Positions 26,326 to 39,646 are shown, counted from the stretch's first letter. The stretch is DNA of 64,000 nt from Cupriavidus basilensis OR16 (GCF_000243095.1 NZ_AHJE01000069.1:1-64000); one strand, 5' to 3'. Notes: generated by a model not told the origin, from the letters alone. Made by a program: numbers and translations.

Positions 26326-28861
26326 TCAAAACGTCTTGAGAAAGGCAATCAAGGCCCGTTTGTCGTCATCGCTCAATACCGGCTCCTGCCCGAACGATTG
26401 CTCGTCGGCGCTCAGGCCGGCCTGGTTGTTGAACTCCGCCGTGCCGAAGTAGTGGCCGCGGTTCACCACAAAATCCGGGCACTTGCTGAGTTCCAGCATC
26501 GGCTTGACCAGGTTGGCGTAGGTCTTGCCCAGATCCGCGTCGGTCGCCCCCTCCGGCACGGAGGCCAGGTCCGATCTCAGCTTGACCGCAAGGCCCACCA
26601 CCTTGGCCGCGTGCTCGGCCTTGGCGCCGACATCGCTGGTCTCCGAGAGCGGCTGGATATTGGCCAGCAGGTTGACCGGCATCCGCTTGGGCGCCGGCCC
26701 GATGGTTACGTCGCCGCCGGCCCCTACCAGCCACGGCGCATAGCGATGCATGAAGCCTTGCAACGGCTTGAGCGCGTCCGGCACGAAGCCCTCCGGCACC
26801 GTAATCTGGCTGCGCTCGGTGGTGCGGTCGATGGTGCCCGGCACCTTGGCGCCCAGGATGTCGTCATGCACTCGCTTCTCGGGCCAGAGCAGTTGCTCGA
26901 TGGACGCATCGAAGACCTTGATGCGGCTGGCGACCGACGGGTCCTCGCTGAACGGCCCAAGCGCGTTATTGAGCAGGAACGGCGCCGTCGACCAGACGCT
27001 GATCAGCGAGGGCACGCGGGTATAGCCGCGGCCGCCGGCTGGCATCCGGTATTGCCAGCGCTCGCCCGTGAAGGGGTCGTTGAGGGTGACGGTCCCAACC
27101 GAGGGCAGCGTCTTGTACGATTCCGACGAGAAGTTGTCCCAGATATTTCCGCGTAACGCATTGGTCGCGAGCGGGCTGCACACGTTGGCTCGCAGCAGCG
27201 TGGCGGGAATGCGCGCATCGGATGACAGATAGTTGCCCTGCAGGAAGTCTGGGGCTTTGACAACCTCGCGCATCTGCGCCTTGAACGCATCCGTCTGCGT
27301 CCATTTCCAGTACCGCATGAAGCAGGCAAGATAGTTCGGGCCCGCGCAGTTCTGCAGGTTCAGGCTGGCCGGCGGCGGCGGCGCCTTGCTGGAATGGCAG
27401 CGCGCGCACGTCTCGGCGAACACGGCCTTGCCCCGCTCGAGCATCTGCATGCCGGCCGGCGTGGAGGTATCCGCCAGGAAGCCAGCGCCGCCCGGCGCAT
27501 CGCTCAAGTGGTCAGGCGGGGTCGCCTTCAGCAGGAACAGGGCCATGTTGATCGTGCCGGCTTCCGTCGCCATCCAATAGCTCGAGTTCTTCTGCGCCAC
27601 GGCCAGCTCGATGGGCGAGATCGGCTTGCCGCCAAGGATGGGGTTGAAGTGCAGCAGCCATTCCTCGCTGAACAGGCCGATATTCAGGTACACCCGGTTC
27701 AATGCGCCCAGCACGCCGACCGAGTCGGCGCCGTCCTTGAGGACATGCGGTGTCCATACCGTGTCGGGCGGCGTGTAGAACTGTGTCAGCGCACCGGTCT
27801 TGACGAAGTCGTTGAGCTGCCGGTTGTTCAGCTCGCCCCCGGCCAGCTTTTCCTCACCGATGCGCCTGGCCACGCCCATGCGCGCCGTCAGGTCGTAGAG
27901 CGCGTTCATGGTGCGAGGGTTGTTGATATTGTCGGTCGACACCAGCGAGGTATCCATGGTGCCCGGGCGGAAGGTATGCACGAGCTGGAACATGAAGTTC
28001 TGCCGGCCTTCGGGCGTCGACGCGTTATGGATGAACGTCCACCCACATATACTGCGCGCCCACCGTGGAGCTCAGCTCGGGCCATTGCGGATGCGCGGGA
28101 TCTCCGGGCGGACGGATCGGGCTCGGGCCCACGTGGCAAAAGCCGCAGGCCATGCCAACGCGATAAGGCCGCACCAGATCGGCGCGGTTGTAGTATTTCG
28201 GATCGGTGTAATAGCGTTGCGCATCCCACGCCTTCGCGGCTTTCTCGTCAAAAGCGGGGTTGGGGAACAGCCGCAGGCCGATGATGCCGGTGGGGTATCC
28301 GTAGTAGGAGCCGACCGGCAGCTTCTCGCCGCTGGAGAACGTGGTGCCCCGCGCGCCGGTCTTGACCCCGGGATAGGCTTGCTCGTTCTCGAAGGGGTCG
28401 GCCGGGCAATCCTTGACCCGCTGATCGAGCCACAGGTTGAAGCGTTTCGGGTCCGGCCCGGTGGGCTTTTCAAAACAGGGCTCGTTGAGCAGGCCCAGGT
28501 AGCTCCAGCGGGTGTCGCGGGAATAGCCCTGGCTCGGATGCGAACTGATGGACTTGAGCAGGTCGAACGCGCCGAACGTGAAGTTCGTCATGTCGTCCCA
28601 GAACCTGTCGTTGCCACCACTCCACACCAGCCACATATTGCGGCCAGCGATTTCTTCCTGGGTCAGCGCAACGCCACGATCCATATCGTGGAAATAGTCT
28701 TCTGACGCATGCCGGAACGTCTGCGCGCCACGGCCGGCCTGCTGCGCCTCGTCAAGGACGTGGCCCGGCTCCGATCTTGAACATCCGCCCGCGGCGATCG
28801 CGCCAATCAACGCGCCAACCAATGCGATACCAAGTACGATTGATCTGCTGCGTGGCGTCAC
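26326..28861 (-). pseudogene. Large dihaem cytochrome c lipoprotein, frame broken once
   Basis: GTG 28861 is chosen because GGGAGGG precedes it and it yields a signal peptide with lipobox AAGGC; an ATG at 28933 lies upstream of the predicted transcript start. The first part carries CGFCH. The frame breaks near 28035 after QYMWVD and continues, in another frame, from FIHNAST to the stop at 26326, including a second haem site CARCH. Only a few bases seem to be missing. Together the gene encodes about 845 residues. It is the first gene of the oxidation operon and probably accepts electrons from the GMC and Mo-enzymes. Family not identified beyond c-type cytochrome. Confidence 0.8.
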
Positions 28862-28934
28862 TGCGGTCCCTCCCTTGCCCCCCCCGGGATGGACCACATG
28901 CTGCACGATGGCCTCGCATCCCAGGGTCTTCATA

Positions 28935-28963
28935 AACCTAGGAATCACCTGAGGATAAGTCAA
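28935..28963 (-). promoter_or_regulatory. Sigma-70-like promoter of the cytochrome/GMC/Mo-hydroxylase operon
   Basis: On the minus strand TTGACT (28963-28958) and TAGGTT (28940-28935) are 17 bases apart. The predicted start near 28928 gives a leader of about 65 bases before GTG 28861. Confidence 0.55.
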
Positions 28964-29155
28964 GGAAATTGCTGCAACGCGAAGTGTCCGGCTATCTCGC
29001 CTGGCAGGCCGGTTCCGCCGGAAAAGGCGGCATCGGGAATCAGGATGTGACGAAAGACTGATCTGTTGGAAATGAAAATGCATAACGCTCGCGCAGCACG
29101 CGCAGCGCATGCCGGCGAGCCGAAGCGCCTCGCCTCGCCCGGTGCAGCTCGGCCC

Positions 29156-31903
<2,748 letters not shown>

Positions 31904-32011
31904 AAGGGAACTTCCTTGTAGGGCGTGATGGAAATGTCGGGAAAGCCGCGGGCGGTCATGCGGCAGCGCGGCCGGGGTATAGGCCGGCCGCGCGCGGGAT
32001 CGTGGCTGCGG

Positions 32012-32644
32012 CTACAGGGACGTCGCCGAGCGTGCGGCCTGCTCGTACAAGCCAGTCAGCACACGCAGCAGTCGTGCCAGCTCGCCGATCTCCACGTTCT
32101 CGGCGCTGCCGGCGGAAAAATTGCTGGTCAGGCATTGCTCGCGGATTTCGCGGTAGCGGGCGCAGGCCTCGGTACCGGCGGGCGTGGTGATGTAGGTGGC
32201 TTCCTTGCCGACGCGCTCGCCCTCCACCAGCGCCAGGCCCTGCAGCTTCTTGAGTGCGTAGGTGACCAGGTGGGTGTCTTCGACATTGAGCACGAAACAG
32301 ATGTCGGCAAGCCGCTTGGGACGCGCGCGGTGGTTGACGTGGTGCAGCACCAGCACGTCCAGGAAGGTCAGGTCGCGTACGCCGGATGCGCCCATGCAGC
32401 GCACCACCCAGCGGCTGTATGCGTTGTAGGCCGTGTTCAGGCCGAACTCGAATTCGGAGAGCTCCGGGCTGCGCTCGGACACCAGGTGCGAAGACGAAAC
32501 GATATTGGGGCCGGACGGGCGCGCCAGCGCGCTGGCTGCGGATCTGGCGGGGCCAGCGGCGCCCTCGGCGTGATCGGCTACTGGCTCGGCTACTGGCTCG
32601 GTTGCTGGCTCGGTTGCTGGCTCGGTTGCAGGCTTACGTGCCAT
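32012..32644 (-). CDS. MarR-like winged-helix regulator with repeat N-terminus
   Basis: 210 residues from ATG 32644. Residues 1-~25 are PATEP/VAEP repeats from five 12-base units; residues about 60-200 form a MarR-type DNA-binding domain (LTFLDVLVLHHVNHRARPKR, DTHLVTYALKKLQGLALVEG, VGKEATYITTPAGTEACARY). It is divergent from the amidase and lies beside the HyuA-HyuB gene, so it probably controls this catabolic group. The N-terminal repeats could vary in number between strains without changing frame. GGAC precedes the ATG, a weak ribosome site. Confidence 0.82.
   Translation of the reverse strand: MARKPATEPATEPATEPVAEPVADHAEGAAGPARSAASALARPSGPNIVSSSHLVSERSPELSEFEFGLNTAYNAYSRWVVRCMGASGVRDLTFLDVLVLHHVNHRARPKRLADICFVLNVEDTHLVTYALKKLQGLALVEGERVGKEATYITTPAGTEACARYREIREQCLTSNFSAGSAENVEIGELARLLRVLTGLYEQAARSATSL
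32575..32634. repeat. Five 12-base tandem units inside the MarR-like gene
   Basis: Units CGGCTACTGGCT (two), CGGTTGCTGGCT (two) and CGGTTGCAGGCT (one), in phase with the codons, encode the PATEP/VAEP tract of the regulator. Confidence 0.9.
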
Positions 32645-32725
32645 GTCTTCAGTCCTTTCATGGGTTGGTGCGGTACGACAAGGATGACTAGGTGTATCCC
32701 CGATGGCCCGGCCACCATATTTGGC

Positions 32726-32758
32726 TTGACAGTTTATTAACAAATTATGAGGATAAAC
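32726..32758. promoter_or_regulatory. AT-rich divergent promoter/operator between regulator and amidase
   Basis: TTGACA (32726-32731) is followed by an inverted repeat GTTTAT (32732-32737) ... ATAAAC (32753-32758). The surrounding ~70 bases are markedly AT-rich against the GC-rich background. A likely site for the MarR-like regulator and for divergent promoters; the -10 elements are not clear. The rest of the 301-base gap is featureless. Confidence 0.45.
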
Positions 32759-32945
32759 ACAAAATAAATCCAAGCAAAACATCGGGGATGTCATCGTGGA
32801 TTCTGCACGAAAAAAGGGCGGGAAACGCAGGTTGCGCACTATCGCGGGGACGCGGGCGTGCCCCGCCATGGACTGGTTGCGCGGCGCGGGCCCACTGGAT
32901 AGACTCGACCGGACCCCCTCCTGAGCGCGACTGATCGCGAGCCCC

Positions 32946-34223
32946 ATGCCCACGGATATCCATACATTACAGACAGAACTTCGCGATGGCGCGATCTCCC
33001 GCGCCGACGTGATCGCCCAGGCTGCGCAGCACGCGCACCAGCCGGCCGCGGACGCCGTGTTCCTGCACACCACCTTCGACGCCGCCGCACAGGTCGCCAA
33101 GGCGGCCGACGCGGCCAGCCGCGCGGGCAAGCCGCTGCATCCGCTGGCTGGCCTGCCGGTCTCGGTCAAGGACCTGTTCAACATCGCCGGCGAAGCCTCG
33201 CGCGCCGGCTCGCCAGTGCGCAGCGATGCGCTGGCGGCCACAGCCGATGCGACCGTGGTGCGCCGGTTGCGCGAGAGCGGCGCGGCGCTGGTCGGGCGCA
33301 CCAACATGACCGAGTTCGCCTTCTCGGGCGTGGGCATCAACCCGCATTTCGGCACGCCGGTGAACCCAGCGGACAAACAGGTCGCGCGCATCCCCGGCGG
33401 CTCGTCGTCGGGCGCCGCGGTGTCCGTGGCGCTGGGCCTGGCGGTGGCCGGACTGGGCAGCGACACCGGCGGCTCCATCCGCATCCCCGCCGCCCTGTGC
33501 GGACTGACCGGCTTCAAGCCGACCGCCCGGCGCGTGCCGCTGGACGGCGCCTTCCCGCTCTCCTACACCCTGGATACCGCCTGCGCCATGGCTCAAGGCC
33601 GCCGCCGGCATCCGCCTGGCCATCCCGCGCCAGGTTTTGCTCGATGACCTCGATGACACGGTGGCGCGCGCGTTCGACCGCGCGCTTGGCCGGCTCTCCG
33701 CGGCCGGCGTGCAGATCGAGCACATCGACCTGCCGGAGCTGACCGAGCTGGCCACCATCAACGCCGGCGGCGGCTCCACCACCGCGCAAGCGCATGCCAT
33801 CCACCGTCACGTGCTGGCTACCCGGCGCGAGCAATACGACCCGCGCGTGGCCTCGCGCATCGATCGCGGCGCCGCCATGAGCGCGGCCGACTACGTAGAC
33901 CTGATGCGCGCCCGCCTCGACTGGATCGCGCGGGTAGCGGCGCGCATCGAAGGCTTCGACGCCGTGGCCTGCCCCACCGTGCCGATGGTGGCGCCGCCAA
34001 TGCCCCCCTGGTGGCGGACGACGCGCTGTTCTTCCGCACCAACGCCCTGCTGCTGCGCAATACCTCGGCGTTCAACTTCCTCGATGGCTGCTCCATCTCG
34101 CTGCCCTGCCACCAGCCGGACGAGTTGCCGGTGGGCCTGATGCTCTCGCACGGTGCGCTGCGCGACGCGCAGCTGCTGGGCACGGCTATTGCTTTGGAAT
34201 CCATCATCAAGCCGGCCGCCTGA
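32946..34223 (+). pseudogene. Amidase signature family enzyme, two frame breaks
   Basis: The N-terminal ~215 residues read normally and carry the full Ser-Ser-Lys triad: Lys75 (PVSVKDLF), the cis-Ser in GGSSSGAA near 154 and nucleophile Ser177 (GSDTGGSIRIP). After LDTACAMAQ (about 33598) the frame changes and roughly 20 or more residues seem missing before AAAGIRLAIP. A second break near 34005, apparently one base, separates PMVAPPM from APLVADDALFF. The last part reads to DELPVGLMLSHGA and the stop at 34223. It would hydrolyse an amide. Divergent from the MarR-like gene and followed by a TRAP transporter, so it probably belongs to an amide or lactam catabolic set. Confidence 0.85.
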
Positions 34224-34341
34224 GGCGCCGGAGCCAGACTGCCGTACCCCGCGCCGCCCCTGAGCCAGGTGGCGCGGGCAGGAAAGCTTCAGAACAAGAA
34301 CCAAGACATAGGTAGCCGCAACGACCAACCAGGAGAGATCG

Positions 34342-35331
34342 ATGCAAGGGAAGGCCACACTGAAGACCATGCTGCTTGGCGGCGTGCTTGCCACTTCGGC
34401 CATGACGATGTCCGCCGCGCGGGCGGACATCAAGTGGGACCTGCCGACCGGCTATCCGGTCAGCAACCTCCACACCGAAAACCTGCAGCAGATGGCCACC
34501 GACGTGGAGAAGGCCACCGGCGGCAAGCTCAAGATCGTGATCCACCCCAACGGCTCGCTGCTCAAGGCCAACGAGATCAAGCGCGGCGTGCAGACCGGCC
34601 AGGTGCAGATGGGCGAGATCCTGATGTCGCTGCTGGCCAACGAGAACCCTGTGTTCGGTGTGGACGCGGTCCCCTTCCTGGCGACCAGCTACCAGGACTC
34701 CTACAAGCTGTGGCAAGCCTCGCGCGCGGTCACCGACAAGGTGCTGGACAAGCAAGGCATGAAGCTGCTGTACGCGGTGGCCTGGCCCCCGCAAGGCATC
34801 TACGCCAACAAGCCGATCAACACAGCGGCGGACATGAAAGGCCTGAAGTGGCGCGCGTATAACCCCGCCACCTCCAAGATCGCGGAACTGGTGGGCGCGC
34901 AGCCCGTGACCATCCAGGCCGCCGACCTGGCCCAGGCGCTGGCTACCGGCACCGTGAATTCGTTCATGTCCTCGGGCGCCACGGGCGTGGACACCAAGGT
35001 GTGGGAGAGCGTGAAGTATTTCTACACCGTCGATGCCTGGCTGCCGAAGAACATGCTGGTGGTCAGCAAGAAGTCCTTCGCCGCGCTGGACAAGCCGACC
35101 CAGGATGCCCTGCTCAAGACAGTTGCCGAAGCCGAGAAGCGCGGCTGGCAGATCTCGGAGCAAAAGACGCGCGAATACCTGGCCGTGCTCGGCAAGAACG
35201 GCATGACGGTGCAGCCGCCCTCGCCCCAGTTGAAGCAGGACATGCAAAAGCTCGGCCAGGTGATGGTGGAAGAATGGGCCAAGGGCGCCGGCGATGACGG
35301 CAAGGCCATCCTGGACGCGTACAAGAAGTAA
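34342..35331 (+). CDS. TRAP transporter periplasmic solute-binding protein (DctP)
   Basis: 329 residues. Signal peptide ends near SAARAD (about residue 29). The DctP fold is shown by HPNGSLLKANEIKRGVQTGQ, GLKWRAYNPATSKIAELVGA and the substrate-arginine region; the later PVTIQAADLAQALATGTVN is typical. It binds a small carboxylate-type ligand and delivers it to the DctQM permease encoded next. GGAGAG precedes ATG 34342. The gene is intact. Confidence 0.93.
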   Translation: MQGKATLKTMLLGGVLATSAMTMSAARADIKWDLPTGYPVSNLHTENLQQMATDVEKATGGKLKIVIHPNGSLLKANEIKRGVQTGQVQMGEILMSLLANENPVFGVDAVPFLATSYQDSYKLWQASRAVTDKVLDKQGMKLLYAVAWPPQGIYANKPINTAADMKGLKWRAYNPATSKIAELVGAQPVTIQAADLAQALATGTVNSFMSSGATGVDTKVWESVKYFYTVDAWLPKNMLVVSKKSFAALDKPTQDALLKTVAEAEKRGWQISEQKTREYLAVLGKNGMTVQPPSPQLKQDMQKLGQVMVEEWAKGAGDDGKAILDAYKK

Positions 35332-35487
35332 GCGTCACCGTCATTGCTGTAGTTGGTGCCGTAGTTGGTGCCGTAGCGGGAAACACGCGATCCATTTCTG
35401 GCCACGGCGGCGTTGCCCGCCGCCGTGGCCTTGCTTGCGCAGCCTCCCGCGCCTTCTTTTTCACCGCCTCACCCCTCCCCATTCGCC

Positions 35488-36039
35488 ATGGAAGCTCCTT
35501 GCGTCAACAAGCGCTGGCTGGACCGGCTGCTTGACCTGTTCGCCGTGCTCGGCGCGCTCTGCATCCTCGGGGTCTGCCTGATCATGATCCTGATGTCCTT
35601 CTCGCGCGAGACCACGTTTATCTTCAAGGGCGGCGACGATATCGTTGCGTGGCTGTGCGCCGCCTCCGCCTTCCTCGTACTCGGCCAGACCTTCCAGCAC
35701 GGCGGCATCGTCCGCGTGGAAATGCTGCTGGAGGCCGTCAAGCCGCGCGTGCGCTGGTGGCTGGAGCTGATCTCGCTGACCATCTGCGTGGTGTTCGCCG
35801 CCTACGCGACCTGGGCCTTGTTCAGCTTCGCCTGGCAGAGCTGGGAGATCGGCGATGTGTCGCAGGGCCAGATCGTGGTGCCGCTGTGGATTCCGCAGAG
35901 CTTTGCGGTGCTGGGCTGCGCCGGCTTCATGCTGGCGGTGCTGGATGAGCTGTTGCGCGTGGCGCGCAGGCAAAAGCCACGCTACCAGCTGGCGCAGGAA
36001 GCCAAGCTGGCCGCCGGCGACTTTGGGGAGACCGTGTGA
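35488..36039 (+). CDS. TRAP transporter small permease subunit (DctQ)
   Basis: 183 residues from ATG 35488, four membrane helices. The family pattern WLCAASAFLVLGQTFQHGGI followed by RVEMLLEAV is present. Its stop overlaps the DctM start (TGATG at 36037-36041). The 156 bases between dctP and this gene contain a two-copy 12-base direct repeat GTAGTTGGTGCC (35349-35372) and nothing else recognised. Confidence 0.9.
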   Translation: MEAPCVNKRWLDRLLDLFAVLGALCILGVCLIMILMSFSRETTFIFKGGDDIVAWLCAASAFLVLGQTFQHGGIVRVEMLLEAVKPRVRWWLELISLTICVVFAAYATWALFSFAWQSWEIGDVSQGQIVVPLWIPQSFAVLGCAGFMLAVLDELLRVARRQKPRYQLAQEAKLAAGDFGETV

Positions 36040-37349
36040 TGAGCACCGTCCTGATTTCCCTGATCCTGCTGGTGGTGATGATTGTCTTCCTGGTCATTGG
36101 CGCGTGGATTCCCGTGGCCATCGCCGTCACCTCCTGGGTGGGGCTGGTGGTGTTCGCCGAGCGCGATGCGCTGGTCAACCTGGCCAACGCGTGGTGGTCG
36201 TCCAGCGCCTCATACACGCTCGCCTCGCTGCCGCTCTTCGTGTGGATGGGCGAGATACTGTTTCGCACCAAGCTGTCCGAGCAGATGTTCAACGGGCTCT
36301 CGCCGTGGCTGAACTGGCTGCCCGGGCGCCTGATGCACGTCAACATCCTGGGCTGCGGCATCTTCGGCTCGGTGTCGGGCTCGTCCGCCGCCACCTGCGC
36401 CACCATCGCCAAGTCCGCGCTGCCCGAGCTGACCCGGCGCGGCTACGACGAGCGCGTCACGCTGGGCTCGCTGTCGTGCGCCGGCACGCTCGGCATCCTG
36501 ATCCCGCCGTCGATCACCATGGTCGTCTATGCGGTCTCGGCCGACGTGTCGATCATCCGCGTGTTCCTGGCCGGCTTCCTGCCCGGCCTGCTGCTGATGC
36601 TGCTGTTTTCCGGCTATATCGTGGTGTGGGCACTGTCAAACCCGGACAAGACGCCGAAGGCGGAAGTGTTCAACTGGCGCTCGCGGCTCGCCTCGATCCG
36701 CCAGCTGATGCCGTGCATCGTGCTGATCGCCTTTATCACCTGGATCATGATCACCGGCTACTCCACCGCCACGGAAGCGGCTGCCTACGGCGTGGTGGCC
36801 TCGCTGGCGCTGGCGTGGGTGGGCGGCTCGCTCACGCGCAAGGCATTCTGGGAAAGCCTGATGTCGGCCACCCGGCTGACCGCCATGATCATGTTCGTGC
36901 TGGGCGCCACCTCGTTCCTGTCGGTGACCATGAGCTTTACGGGGATCCCGCGCGCGCTGGCGGAATGGGTGGCCTCGATGCACCTGTCGCCGTGGGCGCT
37001 GATCGCTGTGCTGACCGTGATCTATATCCTGCTGGGCACAGCGCTCGATGGCATTTCCATGATCGCGCTGACCACCGCCACGGTGCTGCCGATGGTGCAG
37101 GCGGCGGGCTTCGATCTGGTATGGTTCGGGATATTCATCGTGCTGCTGGTGGAGATCGCCGAGGTGACGCCACCCGTGGGATTCAACCTGTTTGTGCTGC
37201 AGAGCATGACAGGCAAGGACAGTAACTACATAGCGCGGGTCTCGCTGCCGTTCTTCATGATGATGGTGGTGGCCATCGGCATCGTCACCGTGTGGCCGGA
37301 AATCGTCACCTGGCTGCCCGACGTGGTGATGCAGAAAGAGTTGAAGTAA
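36039..37349 (+). CDS. TRAP transporter large permease subunit (DctM)
   Basis: 436 residues from ATG 36039 (a GTG one codon earlier also fits). About twelve membrane helices. Signatures are SLPLFVWMGEILFRT, FGSVSGSSAATCATIAK, CAGTLGILIPPSITMVVYA and EIAEVTPPVGFNLFVLQ. It forms the sodium-driven pore for the ligand bound by DctP. The gene is intact and ends the transporter operon. Confidence 0.94.
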   Translation: MSTVLISLILLVVMIVFLVIGAWIPVAIAVTSWVGLVVFAERDALVNLANAWWSSSASYTLASLPLFVWMGEILFRTKLSEQMFNGLSPWLNWLPGRLMHVNILGCGIFGSVSGSSAATCATIAKSALPELTRRGYDERVTLGSLSCAGTLGILIPPSITMVVYAVSADVSIIRVFLAGFLPGLLLMLLFSGYIVVWALSNPDKTPKAEVFNWRSRLASIRQLMPCIVLIAFITWIMITGYSTATEAAAYGVVASLALAWVGGSLTRKAFWESLMSATRLTAMIMFVLGATSFLSVTMSFTGIPRALAEWVASMHLSPWALIAVLTVIYILLGTALDGISMIALTTATVLPMVQAAGFDLVWFGIFIVLLVEIAEVTPPVGFNLFVLQSMTGKDSNYIARVSLPFFMMMVVAIGIVTVWPEIVTWLPDVVMQKELK

Positions 37350-37389
37350 GCACGCTGAAGTCACGCGCTGAAGTCATCTACGGAGTGCC

Positions 37390-38035
37390 ATGCATGTGAT
37401 TGTCACATGCCGGGCAAGGTGCTGCGCAACCTCTTCGCCAGCACCTCGCCCATCCTGTTCCGGCCCAGCGCCGACCCGGCCATGTGGCGCTGGATTGCGC
37501 GCTGGCTGGGCGAATGCACGCTGAAAGCAACGCCAGCGCGCTGCGGCCGCTGCCGGACGGCAAGCTTTCGCTGGATCTGCGCGGCGTCGAGGCCGGCGAT
37601 GTAGGCGATGCAGGCACTGCGCGCCAGACGCTCACCGCCGATCGCGTGCTGGTCAGCGCCGGCGTGGCCAGCGCCGCGTTGCTGCGCCCGCTGGGCCTGC
37701 GCCTTCCGCTCTATCCTGTCAAAGGCTATTCCGCCACCGTGCAGGTCAGCGACGAGCTGCAGGCGCCGCTGGGCGCGCTGATGGACGAATCCTACAAGGT
37801 GGCCATCACGCGCATGGGCAACCGCGTGCGGATCGCGGGCACCGCCGAGCTCGGCTCGCGCAAGCTCGACCTGCGCCCCGCGGCCATCAACACCTTGCTC
37901 AAGGTGGCGCGCGACTGGTTTCCCGTGATGGCATGCGGCTCCGGGCGCATCGCCGCGGACCTGATCGCAGGCAATCGCCCCGGCATCGACCTGGATGGCC
38001 TGACCCCCGACCGCTACGGCTTAGGCCCACGCTAA
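37390..38035 (+). pseudogene. dadA: D-amino acid dehydrogenase remnant with three internal losses
   Basis: The first codons MHVIV match a DadA start; after that the text jumps frame to MPGKVLRNLFASTSPILFRP, again near 37520 to NASALRPLPDGKLSLDLRG, and finally drops in frame from WFPV straight to MACGSGRIAADLI. By comparison with E. coli DadA about 50, 115 and 45 residues are missing, including the whole FAD-binding glycine motif. The surviving pieces (YPVKGYSATVQ, DESYKVAITRMGNRVRIAGT) leave no doubt about origin. It cannot encode a working enzyme. Three bases separate its stop from nnr. Confidence 0.85.
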
Positions 38036-38037
38036 CC

Positions 38038-39646
38038 ATGCAAAGCTTTGCCCCGACTTCTCCCGCGCTGGCCGCTGTGCTGCCAGACCATGCCTGGCTG
38101 CCGCTGGACGCGGCGAGCGCCAGCGCTATCCCGCTGTACGACGTGGCGGCCATCCGCCGCATCGAAGCGGCCGCCATGGCCAGCCTGCCCGCCTTCGAAC
38201 TGATGTCCCGGGCCGGCGCCGCGGCGGCGGCCTGGCTGGCGCACCACGCGCCAGCGGGCCCGCTGCTGCTGCTGGCCGGCCCGGGCAATAACGGCGGCGA
38301 CGCGCTGGTAGCCGCCACCCGCCTGCACCAGGCCGGGCGCCAGGTCCAGGTGTGGCTGGCGGCCGAACCCGATCGCCTGCCCGCCGACGCCGGGCGTGCC
38401 TGGCTGGAGGCGCGCGCGGCCGGCGTGACACTGCATGCCGTGCCGGAGTCCGCCTGCCATGGCACCCTGCCGCCATTTCCGCCGGATACCTGCGCGCTGG
38501 TCGACGGCTTGTTCGGCATTGGCCTGAACCGCGCCGCCGATGGCTTCACGGCGCTGTGGATCGCGCACCTTGCCGAGTCCCGGCTGCCGGTGTTCGCGCT
38601 CGACATCCCGAGCGGGCTGTTCGCCGATACCGGCGCCGGCGCGCCGGCGGTACGCGCCTTGCGCACCCTCACCTTCATCGGCGCCAAGCCGGGCCTGCTC
38701 ACGCTCGACGGGCGCGATTGCGCGGGCGAAGTCGACATCGCCCCGCTCGGCCTGTTCTACCCGCCGGCCCAGCCCGCCTGCGCCACGGCCAACGTGCCGG
38801 CGTCATTTGCCGCCGCACTGCCCGCGCGGCGCCATGCCACCAACAAGGGCACCTTCGGCTCGCTTGCCGTGATCGGCGGCGGCATCGGCATGACCGGCGC
38901 ACCGCTGCTTGGCGCGCGTGCCGCGCAGCACCTTGGCGCCGGGCGCGTGCACATCGCTTTCCTGGCGCAGCCCGCGCCGCTGCTCGACCCCGTGCACCCG
39001 GAGCTGATGCTGCACCCGATCGCGGAGGTCGAGCTGACCAATATGTCCGCGCTGGTGATCGGCCCGGGCATCGGCACGGGCACGGCGGCGCGCAAGCAGC
39101 TGGCGCAGCTCCGCCGCCGAGCCGCCCGCGCTGGTGCTGGATGCCGATGCGCTGAACCTGCTGGCCGCGGACCCCGCGCTTGCCGCCATGCTTGGCGGCG
39201 GCCCGCCGGTGCGCGTGATGACGCCGCACCCGCTCGAAGCCGCGCGCCTGTGCGGCATCAGCGTGGCCGAGATCCAGCGCGACCGCCTGGCGGCGGCGCG
39301 CTCGCTGGCGGCCCAATGGCAAGCCGTGGTCGTGCTCAAGGGCTCGGGCACGGTGATCGCGTCGCCACCGGATGCGGGCGGCAGCGTGTCGTTATCGATC
39401 AACCCGACCGGCAACGCCGGGCTGGCCACCGCTGGCACCGGCGACGTGCTGGCCGGCATGATCGGCGCCCTGCTGGCCCAGGGCATGCCGGCGCTGCAGG
39501 CCGCGCAAGCCGCGGTCTGGCTGCATGGCCGTGCCGCCGACCACCTGGTGGCGCAGGGCACCGGCCCCGCGGGCCTGACCGCGAGCGAGCTCTACCTGCC
39601 GGTGCGCGACCTGTTCAATGCCCTGCTGCGGGCGCGGCAGGCATGA
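38038..39646 (+). pseudogene. nnr: Bifunctional NAD(P)HX epimerase/dehydratase, frame broken once
   Basis: The N-terminal YjeF epimerase domain (LLLAGPGNNGGDALVAATRL, ALDIPSGLFADTGAGA) and the start of the C-terminal ADP-dependent dehydratase (NKGTFGSLAVIGGG, ALVIGPGIGTG) are in one frame. After KQLAQ (about 39112) a small indel moves the frame, and ALVLDADALNLL, VVLKGSGTVIA and NPTGNAGLATAGTGDVLAGM continue in another. The enzyme repairs damaged NADH and NADPH hydrates. Its last four bases overlap the following permease start. Probably a sequence error, since all motifs are kept. Confidence 0.88.

Noticed and set aside
32575..32634. CRISPR-like repeat array
   Set aside because: Units are 12 bases, contiguous, without spacers, and in frame within a coding sequence.
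35349..35372. Two-copy 12-base direct repeat after dctP as a regulatory element
   Set aside because: Only two copies, no symmetry and no promoter elements nearby; noted but without supported function.
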